From assembly GCF_003234935.1 (NCBI RefSeq), contig NZ_QKSB01000001.1, positions 620,001 to 684,000 on the forward strand: a DNA stretch of 64,000 bases, in the 5' to 3' direction. The position numbers and the translations under genes were made by a program. Below are positions 16,438 through 24,649 of the stretch, in pieces; position 1 is the stretch's first letter; each line of letters begins with the position of its first letter. Origin of the DNA: Putridiphycobacter roseus (GTDB taxonomy: Bacteria > Bacteroidota > Bacteroidia > Flavobacteriales_D > Crocinitomicaceae). The notes under the pieces are model-generated. The model ran no database searches, was not told the origin of the DNA, and saw only the letters and a list, made by a program, of their open reading frames with translations.

Positions 16438-17277
16438 ATGAAACCAAAAATTCAAAAAAACAGTTTAATCATAGGTGCAATAGGCTTTTTCATTGGATAT
16501 AGTATGACCAAAAGTTTTTTTGGTGGCATGATAATCGGGGCACTTGCTATCGCTTTTTCTGGCGCTTTTACCAATGACAACCATGCAAGTGCCAACTCTA
16601 ATTCGGAAGCTAAACTCGACTACATCAACGAAATCCTTGCCTTGGTTTCTGTCATTTTGACCAATGATAAAAAACTATTGCAGTCGGAATTAAATTATGT
16701 AAAAAGGTTTTTAAACCACAACTTTAACGAAGAAGAAGCCCGTGATTACCTTTTAAAATTTAGAGAATATACGAAGAAAGACCTTTCCATTGATAAAATA
16801 TGTGTCCGCTTAAACTACGCCTTAGATGGGGCTGGAAAAAGGCAAATTTTACACCTTATTATTGGTGCAGCAGTAGCTGATCGTGAACTTTCTGAAGCAG
16901 AGTTAAGGGACATTTACATTATTGGAAATAGATTAAATTTAAATCGATTAACCGTAGACTCTTTATTGTCGTTACACTCTTTTGAATTTAAAGGCAGTCG
17001 ACAATACCAAGGACAAGGTCAGGGACAATACCAGCGTCAACAACAAAGCAGACCTAGAACTTCGGCTTCAAGTATTAATCAAGCCTATAAAATTTTAGAA
17101 ATAACACCAAAAGCCACAGATGCTGAAATAAAAAAAGCATACCGTAGTTTGGCCATAATTTATCATCCCGACAAGGTTGCCAATATGGGAGAGAGCTTTC
17201 AGAAAAGTGCCAAGGAGAAATTTCAGAAAATAAATGGGGCTTACGAACAAATTAAAACTGTTAGGGGATTTAAGTAA
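16438..17277 (+). CDS. TerB-like and DnaJ domain membrane protein (DjlA-like)
   Basis: The 279-aa protein has two short hydrophobic helices in the first 45 residues ('[31 protein letters not shown]'). A TerB-like helical domain follows (about 62-180, '[32 protein letters not shown]'), then a Gln/Gly-rich linker ('[16 protein letters not shown]'). The C-terminal J domain has the essential HPD ('[14 protein letters not shown]'). This matches the DjlA type of membrane-bound DnaK co-chaperone. It lies 45 bp before sppA on the same strand, but sppA has its own promoter element. Confidence 0.9.
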   Translation: MKPKIQKNSLIIGAIGFFIGYSMTKSFFGGMIIGALAIAFSGAFTNDNHASANSNSEAKLDYINEILALVSVILTNDKKLLQSELNYVKRFLNHNFNEEEARDYLLKFREYTKKDLSIDKICVRLNYALDGAGKRQILHLIIGAAVADRELSEAELRDIYIIGNRLNLNRLTVDSLLSLHSFEFKGSRQYQGQGQGQYQRQQQSRPRTSASSINQAYKILEITPKATDAEIKKAYRSLAIIYHPDKVANMGESFQKSAKEKFQKINGAYEQIKTVRGFK

Positions 17278-17293
17278 TCCATAAGATAAGCCC

Positions 17294-17301
17294 TACCTTT
17301 G
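17294..17301 (+). promoter_or_regulatory. -7 promoter element TACCTTTG for sppA
   Basis: It is a perfect match to TAnnTTTG, 21 bp upstream of the ATG at 17323. Confidence 0.55.
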
Positions 17302-17322
17302 CAAACAATAAAACAATAGTTT

Positions 17323-19095
17323 ATGACATTTTGGAAAACATTTTTCGCTAGTTTATTAGCAACAATCGCTTCAGGCCTATTATTAATGGTCATCTTTTTT
17401 ATGATTTTAGGTGCCATGGTTTCGGGAATTGACGGACTATTTGAAGCACCAAATAAGATTTTAAAGTCGAATGCTGTTTTACACATGAAACTCAACAGTA
17501 AAGTAGGTGATGTTTCTTATGCTTATATGGACCCTATGTCCTTTCAACCAATTGAACAAATGGGACTGGTAGATATTTTAAGTGCCATAAAAGCCGCAAA
17601 AACGGACAATAGAATTAAAGGAATTTATTTAAATGTTACTGCCAGTAATGTAGGAATGGCCTTGTTAAAAGAAATTAGAATCGCCTTAGAAGACTTCAAA
17701 AGCTCAGGAAAATTCCTTATTGCATATCAAGAAAACTACGACAACAAATCGTATTATTTAAGTTCAGTTGCCCAAGAGATTTACCAATACCCAACAGGTA
17801 TGTTTGGCGTAACTGGTTTAGGTGCTGAAATTCCATTTATTAAAGGAACACTTGATTTATTAGGTGTTGAAATGCAAATAATCAGAGGGACAAACAATAA
17901 ATTTAAAAGTGCCGTTGAACCTTTGATGTATACTCAAATGAGTGAAGCAAACCGCTTACAAACACAAAAATATTTGAATGCATTATGGAACGAGATCACA
18001 CAATCTATTGAAATGAGTAGAAACATTTCTCAAGTAGAAATTAATCGCATTGTAGATTCTGTTTTAACCAGAACACCGCAGGATGCAGCTGACTTTAAAT
18101 TTATAGACGCCGTAAAATACTATGATGAAGTAGCCAATATCATGCGTGAGAAATTAAGTATTTCTACCAGCGAAGACCTTAACCTATTTCCTTTTAGGGA
18201 TTACGTAAAAAAGAAAAGAGCACATGACGCAAAATCAAATATTGCTGTTGTTTCATTAGAAGGTGAAATTGTAGATGGCAATGGTGTTACAGGACAAATT
18301 GGCGGAAATTCTTCCGCTGAATTAATCAGAAAAATTAGACAAGACAGTACTGTGAAAGCGGTGGTATTAAGGGTGAACTCAGGTGGAGGTAGTGCCTTGG
18401 CAAGTGATTTAATATGGCGTGAAGTTGAATTGACAAAAGCGGTTAAACCAGTAGTTGTTTCTATGGGTAATGTAGCTGCTTCGGGTGGTTACTATGTGGC
18501 TTGTGGCGCCAATAGAATATTCGCACAGGAAAATACCATAACTGGATCCATTGGTGTGTTTGGGGTAATTCCTTACACTGGTGATGTGATGAAAGAAAAA
18601 TTAGGCGTAACCTTCGATCATGTTCAAACCAATGCGCACAGTGTATTGTCACTAAACAAAAGATTAACTGCAGGAGAATTAAAAATAATCCAACATGGGG
18701 TAGACGATATTTACTTAGACTTTATTACCAAAGTAGGGTTGGGTAGAAACATGACCACTGCACAAGTGGACAGCATTGGACAAGGTAGAGTTTGGGCCGG
18801 TACGGATGCCATTAACATTGGTTTAATTGATGAATTTGGTGGCTTAAATGATGCCATTCAATACGCTGCTTCATTAATTGGCGTAGACAGTACAAGTGAC
18901 ATTGAAACTAGGATTGAAACCACCAATAAAACAGATAAGTTCATGCAATTAATTCAAAATATGAATGATGGTGGTGTGCAAATGCCAACTTCTACCTTAC
19001 AGACTAGATTGCAAGAAATTTACCACTTTTTAAGTCAATTGGAACAAGCCAAAGGTGTTCAAGCTAGAATGCCTTACTTACTTTGGATAGACTAA
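17323..19095 (+). CDS. sppA: Signal peptide peptidase SppA, 67-kDa type
   Basis: The 590-aa protein has one N-terminal membrane helix and two tandem ClpP/crotonase-like (S49) domains. The catalytic Lys lies in the N-terminal half ('RGTNNKFKSAVEPL'). The nucleophile Ser is in the C-terminal half ('SMGNVAASGGYYVA', with 'TGSIGVFGV' after it). The length and duplicated architecture fit the long, E. coli-type SppA, an inner-membrane enzyme that cleaves remnant signal peptides. The preceding gene encodes a DjlA-like protein; the following one is a glycosyltransferase with its own likely promoter. Confidence 0.95.
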   Translation: MTFWKTFFASLLATIASGLLLMVIFFMILGAMVSGIDGLFEAPNKILKSNAVLHMKLNSKVGDVSYAYMDPMSFQPIEQMGLVDILSAIKAAKTDNRIKGIYLNVTASNVGMALLKEIRIALEDFKSSGKFLIAYQENYDNKSYYLSSVAQEIYQYPTGMFGVTGLGAEIPFIKGTLDLLGVEMQIIRGTNNKFKSAVEPLMYTQMSEANRLQTQKYLNALWNEITQSIEMSRNISQVEINRIVDSVLTRTPQDAADFKFIDAVKYYDEVANIMREKLSISTSEDLNLFPFRDYVKKKRAHDAKSNIAVVSLEGEIVDGNGVTGQIGGNSSAELIRKIRQDSTVKAVVLRVNSGGGSALASDLIWREVELTKAVKPVVVSMGNVAASGGYYVACGANRIFAQENTITGSIGVFGVIPYTGDVMKEKLGVTFDHVQTNAHSVLSLNKRLTAGELKIIQHGVDDIYLDFITKVGLGRNMTTAQVDSIGQGRVWAGTDAINIGLIDEFGGLNDAIQYAASLIGVDSTSDIETRIETTNKTDKFMQLIQNMNDGGVQMPTSTLQTRLQEIYHFLSQLEQAKGVQARMPYLLWID

Positions 19096-19130
19096 ATGCA
19101 ACCTAATTTTATTTTGACATTCGAATACCC

Positions 19131-19138
19131 TATCTTTA
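19131..19138 (+). promoter_or_regulatory. Likely -7 promoter element TATCTTTA
   Basis: It is one base off TAnnTTTG and ends 4 bp before the GTG at 19143. A TTTG (19113-19116) upstream could be a -33-like element, but the spacing is short. Confidence 0.35.
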
Positions 19139-19142
19139 AGCA

Positions 19143-20114
19143 GTGAAAAAAATCCTTATTGTTCGTTTTAGTTCTATTGGAGACATTGTACTCACCACTC
19201 CTGTGGTTAGATGCATAAAAGCAACTTATCCTGATGTAACCATTCATTACTTGACAAAGATTGTTTACACTTCCATTTTAGAAAACAACCCATACATTGA
19301 TAAGGTGATTGGGATGGAAAAAGAAATTGATACTTTGTTGCCCGAGTTAAAAGCGGAGCAATATGACTTTGTCGTGGATTTACACCATAATTTAAGGACC
19401 AAAAGACTCAAATTAGCCCTTCAAAGAAAATCTGCCACCTTTCCAAAATTAAATTTTCAAAAATTTATATTGACTAAATTAAAGGTGAATTTAATGCCAG
19501 ACATTCACATTGTAGATCGTTATTTTAAGGCTGTAAAAAAAATTGGGGTTGAAAATGACGGAAAAGGATTGGACTTTTTCATAGCCAAAAAAGACCAGGT
19601 CAATACAAAGGATTTTCACTTACCTGAAAATTATGTGGCCTTTGCAATTGGTGCACAATTTTGCACCAAAAGAATGCCCGTAGAATCCATCATTGAAATG
19701 GTGTCGAAAATTAACGAGACGGTAGTATTATTGGGTGGAGCTGGCGACATGAAGGCTGGAAAAAAAATAAGTAATTATTGTAAAAATGTCATTGACCTCA
19801 CCGGTCAAATCAACTTGAACCAGTCGGCAAGTATTTTGCAACAAGCCAAAAAAGTAATATCACACGACACCGGCTTAATGCACATTGCTGCCGCCTTTCA
19901 AAAACCGATTATTTCTATTTGGGGAAACACCGTTCCCGAATTGGGCATGTATCCTTATTTGCCAGAAAAAAAATCGAATTACTCCATTTATGAAGTGCTG
20001 GACTTAAAATGTCGACCTTGCTCAAAAATTGGCTATCAAGCTTGTCCCAAAGGTCATTTTAATTGCATGATCAAACAAGACCTCAACGCCATTGCGAAGG
20101 AGGTAAATGCATGA
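19143..20114 (+). CDS. Glycosyltransferase family 9 (heptosyltransferase-like)
   Basis: The 323-aa protein starts with GTG. It has the GT9/GT-B layout: N-terminal 'ILIVRFSSIGDIVLTTPVVRCIKATYPD' and C-terminal donor-site segment 'VISHDTGLMHIAAAFQKPIISIWGNT'. Family members add heptose or related sugars to the LPS inner core. Four Cys in the tail ('KCRPCSKIGYQACPKGHFNC') are typical of many GT9 proteins. The last codons lie inside a repeat whose second copy sits 2.5 kb downstream (22569-22628). An hldD gene elsewhere in the window (54983-55948) supports heptose-containing LPS. Confidence 0.92.
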   Translation: MKKILIVRFSSIGDIVLTTPVVRCIKATYPDVTIHYLTKIVYTSILENNPYIDKVIGMEKEIDTLLPELKAEQYDFVVDLHHNLRTKRLKLALQRKSATFPKLNFQKFILTKLKVNLMPDIHIVDRYFKAVKKIGVENDGKGLDFFIAKKDQVNTKDFHLPENYVAFAIGAQFCTKRMPVESIIEMVSKINETVVLLGGAGDMKAGKKISNYCKNVIDLTGQINLNQSASILQQAKKVISHDTGLMHIAAAFQKPIISIWGNTVPELGMYPYLPEKKSNYSIYEVLDLKCRPCSKIGYQACPKGHFNCMIKQDLNAIAKEVNA

Positions 20115-20239
20115 GTTTCGTTAGGGGTTGAAGTGTCCGTTCGTCCCGATAGCTATCGGGAGTCCCTACTGTTTCGGTAGAATTGTAAAAATAGATGCTA
20201 GATTCTAGAAGCTAGATACTAGACTTTGGACAGAAAACT
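20055..20239. repeat. Direct repeat, copy 1 (3' end of the GT9 gene plus flank)
   Basis: About 185 bp, roughly 97% identical by eye to 22569-22753 at a constant offset of 2514 bp with no indel. I see five mismatches. It contains the last 20 codons of the glycosyltransferase gene, an 18-bp palindrome (TCCCGATAGCTATCGGGA, 20144-20161) and two near-identical 14-mers (GCTAGATTCTAGAA / GCTAGATACTAGAC). Confidence 0.92.
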
Positions 20240-20274
20240 GAAGGCCAAAAAAAAAATCAAATTCCAAAAACCAG

Positions 20275-20329
20275 TTGTCCGTTCGTCCCGATAGCTATCG
20301 GGAGTCCCTACAGTTTCGGTCAAATTGTA
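20275..20329. repeat. Third, partial copy of the palindrome-bearing repeat
   Basis: It repeats the middle of copy 1 (TGTCCGTTCG...GAATTGTA-like) with a few changes, including the same 18-bp palindrome (20286-20303). It lies 35 bp after copy 1 ends and lacks the glycosyltransferase codons. Confidence 0.85.
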
Positions 20330-20385
20330 GACTAAACGTATCGAGAACATTTTGGAAAAAAGATGTTAGCACCTATCCAATTCCA

Positions 20386-20832
20386 TCACCGCTCAATTTC
20401 AATTTTAACTTCCTTATCCTCGTATTCCTCGGTTGTATTGCTCACAAAAACCATTCGGTCTTTTTTATGAACGTCTACCGTATATTTGCCAGTTAAGTAG
20501 TAGGCAAAGTAATCTAAGGTATCTAATAAATTACCATCTACCTCCTCTTTTTGCTGCACATAACTTAAATAAAACGATTCCCCTTTGTCTCGGAATTGCC
20601 ATTCAAAAACGGCGTCTCCTTCCCCATCTATCCATTTGGCATTGGGTACCGAATCATAAATATCAACGTCAGTTGTAATCTGCCAATGCCCTTTTGGTGC
20701 CAACACTTCATCATCTACTGTTATTGCGGTAACATTCCAAGTCTGCCCTTTCATGAGCTTACTTGAAAAGCGCTTTTCTTTGTTGCAGGCTAGCATTGTC
20801 AATGCAACAATAAATATTATATATTTTTTCAT
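20386..20832 (-). CDS. Small lipoprotein of unknown function (cassette gene 3)
   Basis: The protein is 148 aa from the ATG at 20832, chosen because it gives a lipoprotein signal (MKKYIIFIVALTMLACNKE, Cys 16 in the lipobox). A longer frame from 20874 adds 14 residues before it. The mature part is beta-rich, with 'WNVTAITVDDEVLAPKGHWQI' and 'DAVFEWQFRDKGESFYLSYVQQKEEVDG', like small lipocalin-type lipoproteins. Its signal-peptide DNA shares a 34-bp identical stretch (20777-20810) with that of the next lipoprotein gene upstream (21633-21666), although the mature proteins differ. Confidence 0.78.
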   Translation of the reverse strand: MKKYIIFIVALTMLACNKEKRFSSKLMKGQTWNVTAITVDDEVLAPKGHWQITTDVDIYDSVPNAKWIDGEGDAVFEWQFRDKGESFYLSYVQQKEEVDGNLLDTLDYFAYYLTGKYTVDVHKKDRMVFVSNTTEEYEDKEVKIEIER

Positions 20833-20908
20833 TTTATTTTGTTTTATAAAAACACTTATTAAATTAAATAGCACAAATATTTTATTTTACTTTTTCTATC
20901 GTAAATCC

Positions 20909-21688
20909 TTATAGCTTTCTCCCTTCTAAGTGATATTCTGGTGGTGGATCATTTAACCCTTCTATTTTTAAAAGCTCAATTTCAACAATCCCATCCATTC
21001 GGTGATGCATTCTTTGAACACTATATCCTTCTCCTGATTGAAAAAATATTTGGCGATATGTAATGCGCCAGGTTCCATCCAACTCTAAGTCGGTATTGTT
21101 ATGACCCATGCCGTAAAGTAATGCCCTATCATACCCCACGCCATCTTCTCCATTAGCTTTCAATTCAACAACAACATCAATGGAGTCTTGTCCTGGTTTT
21201 AAATGGTCCTTAAATCTAAATGTCCCTTCAAACAAATGATTGTAATTATGGTAATAATCAAAACTATTAAAATCTACCAAAGTTAAACTCTTAATAATTG
21301 AATCATAGCCATCATCATTCGGAAAACATACTAAATTTGGGGCTTTTTTTACTACTAGAGTCATAGGCAATTGCTGCCCAATTAATTGGGAACCTTCCAT
21401 TTTACGAGTAAAGTTTTTTTCGTGAATTACCTCACTACCAATATACCAAGTATATTCCGCGTTCGTATCCTTAGCTTCAAAATAAACATATGACCCTTCA
21501 AATGTAGTATCCGTTTCTGTTCTATAATCAAAGAGCGCCGGCACGGTACTAGCTAAATCCTCCATTGTAAAATCAGCACTCACTTCTTCAGCACAGCTAC
21601 AATTTTTATTAAACTCAGCAATTTCAGCTTGGTCTTTGTTGCAGGCTAGCATTGTCAATGCAACAAAAAATATGATAGATTTTCTCAT
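20909..21688 (-). CDS. Lipoprotein with PKD-like domain (cassette gene 2)
   Basis: The 259-aa protein has a lipoprotein signal (MRKSIIFFVALTMLACNKD). It is a clear paralogue of the 258-aa protein at 21693-22469. Shared features in order are 'DQAEIAEFNKNCSCA.EV.A.F', 'YTWY.G.E', 'LP.TLVVKK.PN..C.PNDDGYDSI.K' and a final 'MDG.VE..'. The 'YTWYIGSEVI' region resembles PKD-like folds. No enzyme motif is visible. It follows its paralogue by 4 bp and lies inside the interval bracketed by direct repeats. Confidence 0.82.
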   Translation of the reverse strand: MRKSIIFFVALTMLACNKDQAEIAEFNKNCSCAEEVSADFTMEDLASTVPALFDYRTETDTTFEGSYVYFEAKDTNAEYTWYIGSEVIHEKNFTRKMEGSQLIGQQLPMTLVVKKAPNLVCFPNDDGYDSIIKSLTLVDFNSFDYYHNYNHLFEGTFRFKDHLKPGQDSIDVVVELKANGEDGVGYDRALLYGMGHNNTDLELDGTWRITYRQIFFQSGEGYSVQRMHHRMDGIVEIELLKIEGLNDPPPEYHLEGRKL

Positions 21689-21692
21689 AATT

Positions 21693-22469
21693 TTATATTT
21701 TCCTTCCTAAGTATTGTCTTTTAGCATATCCTGGATAATCTGGATGATGAAAAAATTCAAAATTCATTTCTACCATCCCATCCATTTTTACATGAACATC
21801 TCCTTTCATAGCATCACATTGTGAAGTACTCACCCCATCAAAACCCCACATTTGACGGTAATTTCTGTCAGTTGGTCGAGCTTGTTGAATGCAGCTACTA
21901 CCCATTCCATCATAATTAGTTATATTAAAATAAGCCTTTGGAGGGATATAGGTTATATCAATATTAATATCAAAACTATCGGGGAGATGTTCAGACTTTA
22001 CCCTAAAATTTCCTTCTATAGGTCCTACTATAGCATCTGGACTATTCCATATAGGAAGATTGGATACATGTAAATATTTGGTAATAGAGTCATACCCATC
22101 ATCATTAGGCAAACAAATTTTATTGGGTGGTTTTTTTACAACTAAGGTGATGGGCAAGTTCCCGCCAGCTAAGCTTTCATCAAAATACTTTTGCACCACG
22201 CTATCAGTTAAAATCTCAGTTCCCATATACCAAGTATATACAGCATTTTTTTCTATTGGTGTAAACCTTACATTTTTTTCTTTATGTATAGTATCGGTTT
22301 CAGTATACCTCACATTTATACCTGGATAAGTAAGTTCTTCCATCATAAACTCCGCCGTCACTTCCTTGGCGCAACTACAATTTTTATTAAACTCCGCTAT
22401 TTCTGCTTGGTCTTTTTTGCAAGCGGTACACGTAATCGCAACAATAAAAAGTAAGGTAATGACTCTCAT
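21693..22469 (-). CDS. Lipoprotein with PKD-like domain (cassette gene 1)
   Basis: The 258-aa protein has a lipoprotein signal (MRVITLLFIVAITCTACKKD). It is paralogous to the product of 20909-21688: the N-terminal 'DQAEIAEFNKNCSCA' is identical for 15 residues and homology continues through 'LVVKKPPNKICLPNDDGYDSITK'. The C-terminal half has diverged. It is first in a leftward group of three lipoprotein genes. Function is unknown. I could not find a convincing TAnnTTTG element upstream. Confidence 0.82.
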   Translation of the reverse strand: MRVITLLFIVAITCTACKKDQAEIAEFNKNCSCAKEVTAEFMMEELTYPGINVRYTETDTIHKEKNVRFTPIEKNAVYTWYMGTEILTDSVVQKYFDESLAGGNLPITLVVKKPPNKICLPNDDGYDSITKYLHVSNLPIWNSPDAIVGPIEGNFRVKSEHLPDSFDINIDITYIPPKAYFNITNYDGMGSSCIQQARPTDRNYRQMWGFDGVSTSQCDAMKGDVHVKMDGMVEMNFEFFHHPDYPGYAKRQYLGRKI

Positions 22470-22568
22470 AACTGAACAAATAAAATTCTCTTCACAATAT
22501 AATAAATAATTTTAAAGGCCTGTTCTTAATTGTTTTATGAATTTTTTACCCTAATCAGGATTAATAGC

Positions 22569-22628
22569 CACTTTAATTGCATGATCAAACAAGACCTCAA
22601 CGCCATTGCCAAGGAGGTAAATGCATGA
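22569..22628 (+). pseudogene. Detached 3' end of the family 9 glycosyltransferase gene
   Basis: These bases encode the last residues of the glycosyltransferase (FNCMIKQDLNAIAKEVNA and stop) almost unchanged but with no gene body upstream. It is the coding part of repeat copy 2 and shows that the repeat arose by duplication of the gene's end. Confidence 0.85.
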
Positions 22629-22753
22629 TTTTAGTTAGGGGTTGAAGTGTCCGTTCGTCCCGATAGCTATCGGGAGTCCCTACTGTTTCGGTAGAATTGT
22701 AAAAATAGATGCTAGATTCTAGAAGCTAGATACTAGACTTTGGACAGACAACT
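22569..22753. repeat. Direct repeat, copy 2
   Basis: Partner of 20055-20239. It contains the same 18-bp palindrome (22658-22675) and the same two 14-mers, and ends where the HDAC-like gene's stop codon begins. With copy 1 it brackets the three lipoprotein genes. Confidence 0.92.
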
Positions 22754-23656
22754 TTACCCAAAAAACCACTTAGCCACCCTAAAGGTATTGGCATGTGCTT
22801 CTACAATGTCTTTGATGTGTACAGAATAGCCACCACCCATGCTCACCGCAATGGGAATTTGTCTTTTGTGACAGGCTTCAAAAACCATTTCATCTCTTTT
22901 TTTACACCCTGCAATACTCACCCCTAATCGACCGAGTTTATCGGTAGACAAAATATCCACCCCACTGAGGTAAAGTACAATGTCGGGTTTTACTTTTTCA
23001 ATAAGGGGAATGAGTTCCACTGCTAAGGTGGCTAAATATTCGGCATCTGCTATTTTATCCGGCACACCAACGTCCAAGTCGGAGGCTTCTTTTTTAAGTG
23101 GATAGTTATGCGCCCCATGCATAGAAAATGTATACACTTCTGGACGGTTTTCAAAAATTTTAGCCGTTCCATTGCCTTGGTGTACATCCAAGTCAATGAT
23201 TAATATTTGCTTTACTTTTTGATGGTACAATAATTCATTGGCAGTAATGGCAAAGTCATTAAAAATGCAGAACCCTTCTCCCCTTTCCGCATAGGCGTGA
23301 TGGGTACCGCCAGCAATGTTTAAGGCACAACCATTTTCAAGGGCGTACAAGGCACATTCTAAAGTTCCTTTTGAAATGTACCGTCCCCTGTTAATTAAAG
23401 CCGGATGATAAGGAAATCCCATGGCCCGAATTTCTTTTTTCGTCAAGGTTCCTTCCTTCAATTTTTGCCAATATGCGGCAGTATGTGTCCTTAATATTTC
23501 AGCTTCACTTAAAAAACGGGGTGCAAAAAAATCTCCCTCCGTCAAGGTACCTTCCAATATTAATTGTTGCGGCAATAGGTCGTATTTTTCCATGGGAAAA
23601 CGGTGACCTTCTGGCAAGCGATTGTAGGAATAAACTGGTGAAAAAGCCACTTTCAT
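22754..23656 (-). CDS. Histone deacetylase/acetoin utilisation (AcuC) family hydrolase
   Basis: The 300-aa protein has the class II-like HDAC active site in order: 'GGTHHAYAERGEGFCIFNDFAI' (tandem His), 'ILIIDLDVHQGNGTAKIF' (zinc Asp and His), 'FSMHGAHNYP', 'YLSGVDIL..DKLGRLGVS' (zinc Asp) and 'AVSMGGGYS'. Bacterial relatives remove acyl groups from lysines or small amines; the substrate is unknown. It is last in a leftward unit tyrS-lipoprotein-TrmH-HDAC with 5-10-bp gaps. Confidence 0.92.
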   Translation of the reverse strand: MKVAFSPVYSYNRLPEGHRFPMEKYDLLPQQLILEGTLTEGDFFAPRFLSEAEILRTHTAAYWQKLKEGTLTKKEIRAMGFPYHPALINRGRYISKGTLECALYALENGCALNIAGGTHHAYAERGEGFCIFNDFAITANELLYHQKVKQILIIDLDVHQGNGTAKIFENRPEVYTFSMHGAHNYPLKKEASDLDVGVPDKIADAEYLATLAVELIPLIEKVKPDIVLYLSGVDILSTDKLGRLGVSIAGCKKRDEMVFEACHKRQIPIAVSMGGGYSVHIKDIVEAHANTFRVAKWFFG

Positions 23657-23661
23657 GGCCC

Positions 23662-24204
23662 TTATAATTTTTTAATTTTACTAAACAAGTCCCACAAAAC
23701 AACGCCTGTACAGACAGAAATATTTAAGGAATGTTTGGTGCCTATTTGTGGAATTTCAATAATGGTGTCACTCTGGTCAATCACCGATTGCTGCACTCCA
23801 TCTACTTCATTCCCCATAATTACGGCATACCTTTGTCCTTTTACGGGTTGAAACTCATCTAACATTACCGAGTTTTCCGTTTGTTCTATTGACAGACAAT
23901 GGATGTTTTCTGCTTTTAATTGCTCCATTAATGCATTGGTATCTGCAACATGTTCCCACGCCACCGACTCGGTAGCACCAATGGCTGTTTTATGAATGTC
24001 GCGGTGAGGAGGTGTAGCGGTAATGCCACAGAGATAAATCTTTTCAATCCTAAAAGCATCTCCAGATCTAAAAACGGAACCAATATTGTTCAAACTTCGA
24101 ATATTGTCTAGCACCACAATCAAAGGTGATTTTTCTTCTTCTTTAAAGTCGGCAATCGACAACCTTCCGAGTTCTTGTAATTTTAATTTTCTGTGGTCTG
24201 ACAT
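23662..24204 (-). CDS. SpoU/TrmH family RNA 2'-O-methyltransferase
   Basis: The 180-aa SPOUT methyltransferase shows all three family motifs: 'LDNIRSLNNIGSVFRSGDAF' (motif 1), 'YAVIMGNEVDGV' (motif 2) and 'IEIPQIGTKHSLNISVCTGVVLW' (motif 3, forming the trefoil knot). It uses SAM to methylate ribose 2'-OH of tRNA or rRNA. The short N-terminus lacks the substrate-binding domain of RlmB, so a tRNA target (TrmH/TrmL-like) is somewhat more likely. Confidence 0.92.
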   Translation of the reverse strand: MSDHRKLKLQELGRLSIADFKEEEKSPLIVVLDNIRSLNNIGSVFRSGDAFRIEKIYLCGITATPPHRDIHKTAIGATESVAWEHVADTNALMEQLKAENIHCLSIEQTENSVMLDEFQPVKGQRYAVIMGNEVDGVQQSVIDQSDTIIEIPQIGTKHSLNISVCTGVVLWDLFSKIKKL

Positions 24205-24210
24205 AGCAAT

Positions 24211-24639
24211 TTACTTTCCTTTTCTAATCATAGAAAACGTCAACATGGTATTGACAACATTCTTGAGTTTAACCGGCGGCTCACCGCCATCAAAACTGGC
24301 AGATTGATAAGTACTGTCCTTGGTTTTAAAAATCAAATAAGCATAGGGTGCTGCATCTACCTTTCTTCTGTGGGTAGGCGATTTGATGGTATCTACACCA
24401 TTTAAATCAATCGATTTTCCTACTTTGGACAAGGCTTTCCATTCTCCTTTAGAAAATTCCATGGCATTTTTTACCGAACCATGCCTATCCATTTTAACCT
24501 CGAAAATTGAATCTGTATTTATTTGTATACTGCTACTTCCACCCATACTTCCTGTTACGTAAGTATATGAAACTATTTTGGGACTACAGCTGAACAAAAA
24601 AAACAATCCGAATAAAAAAAATAGACTTTTAAAATGCAT
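24211..24639 (-). CDS. Small lipoprotein of unknown function
   Basis: The 142-aa protein has a lipoprotein signal (MHFKSLFFLFGLFFLFSCSP). The mature part has 'GSMGGSSSIQINTDSIFEVKMDRHGSV' and a C-terminal 'YLIFKTKDSTYQSASFDGGEPPVKLKNVVNTM' that looks like a beta-barrel or Ig-like fold. No motif of known function is visible. It sits 10 bp after tyrS and 6 bp before the TrmH gene, so it is co-transcribed with them. Confidence 0.8.
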   Translation of the reverse strand: MHFKSLFFLFGLFFLFSCSPKIVSYTYVTGSMGGSSSIQINTDSIFEVKMDRHGSVKNAMEFSKGEWKALSKVGKSIDLNGVDTIKSPTHRRKVDAAPYAYLIFKTKDSTYQSASFDGGEPPVKLKNVVNTMLTFSMIRKGK

Positions 24640-24649
24640 ACACTTATTT

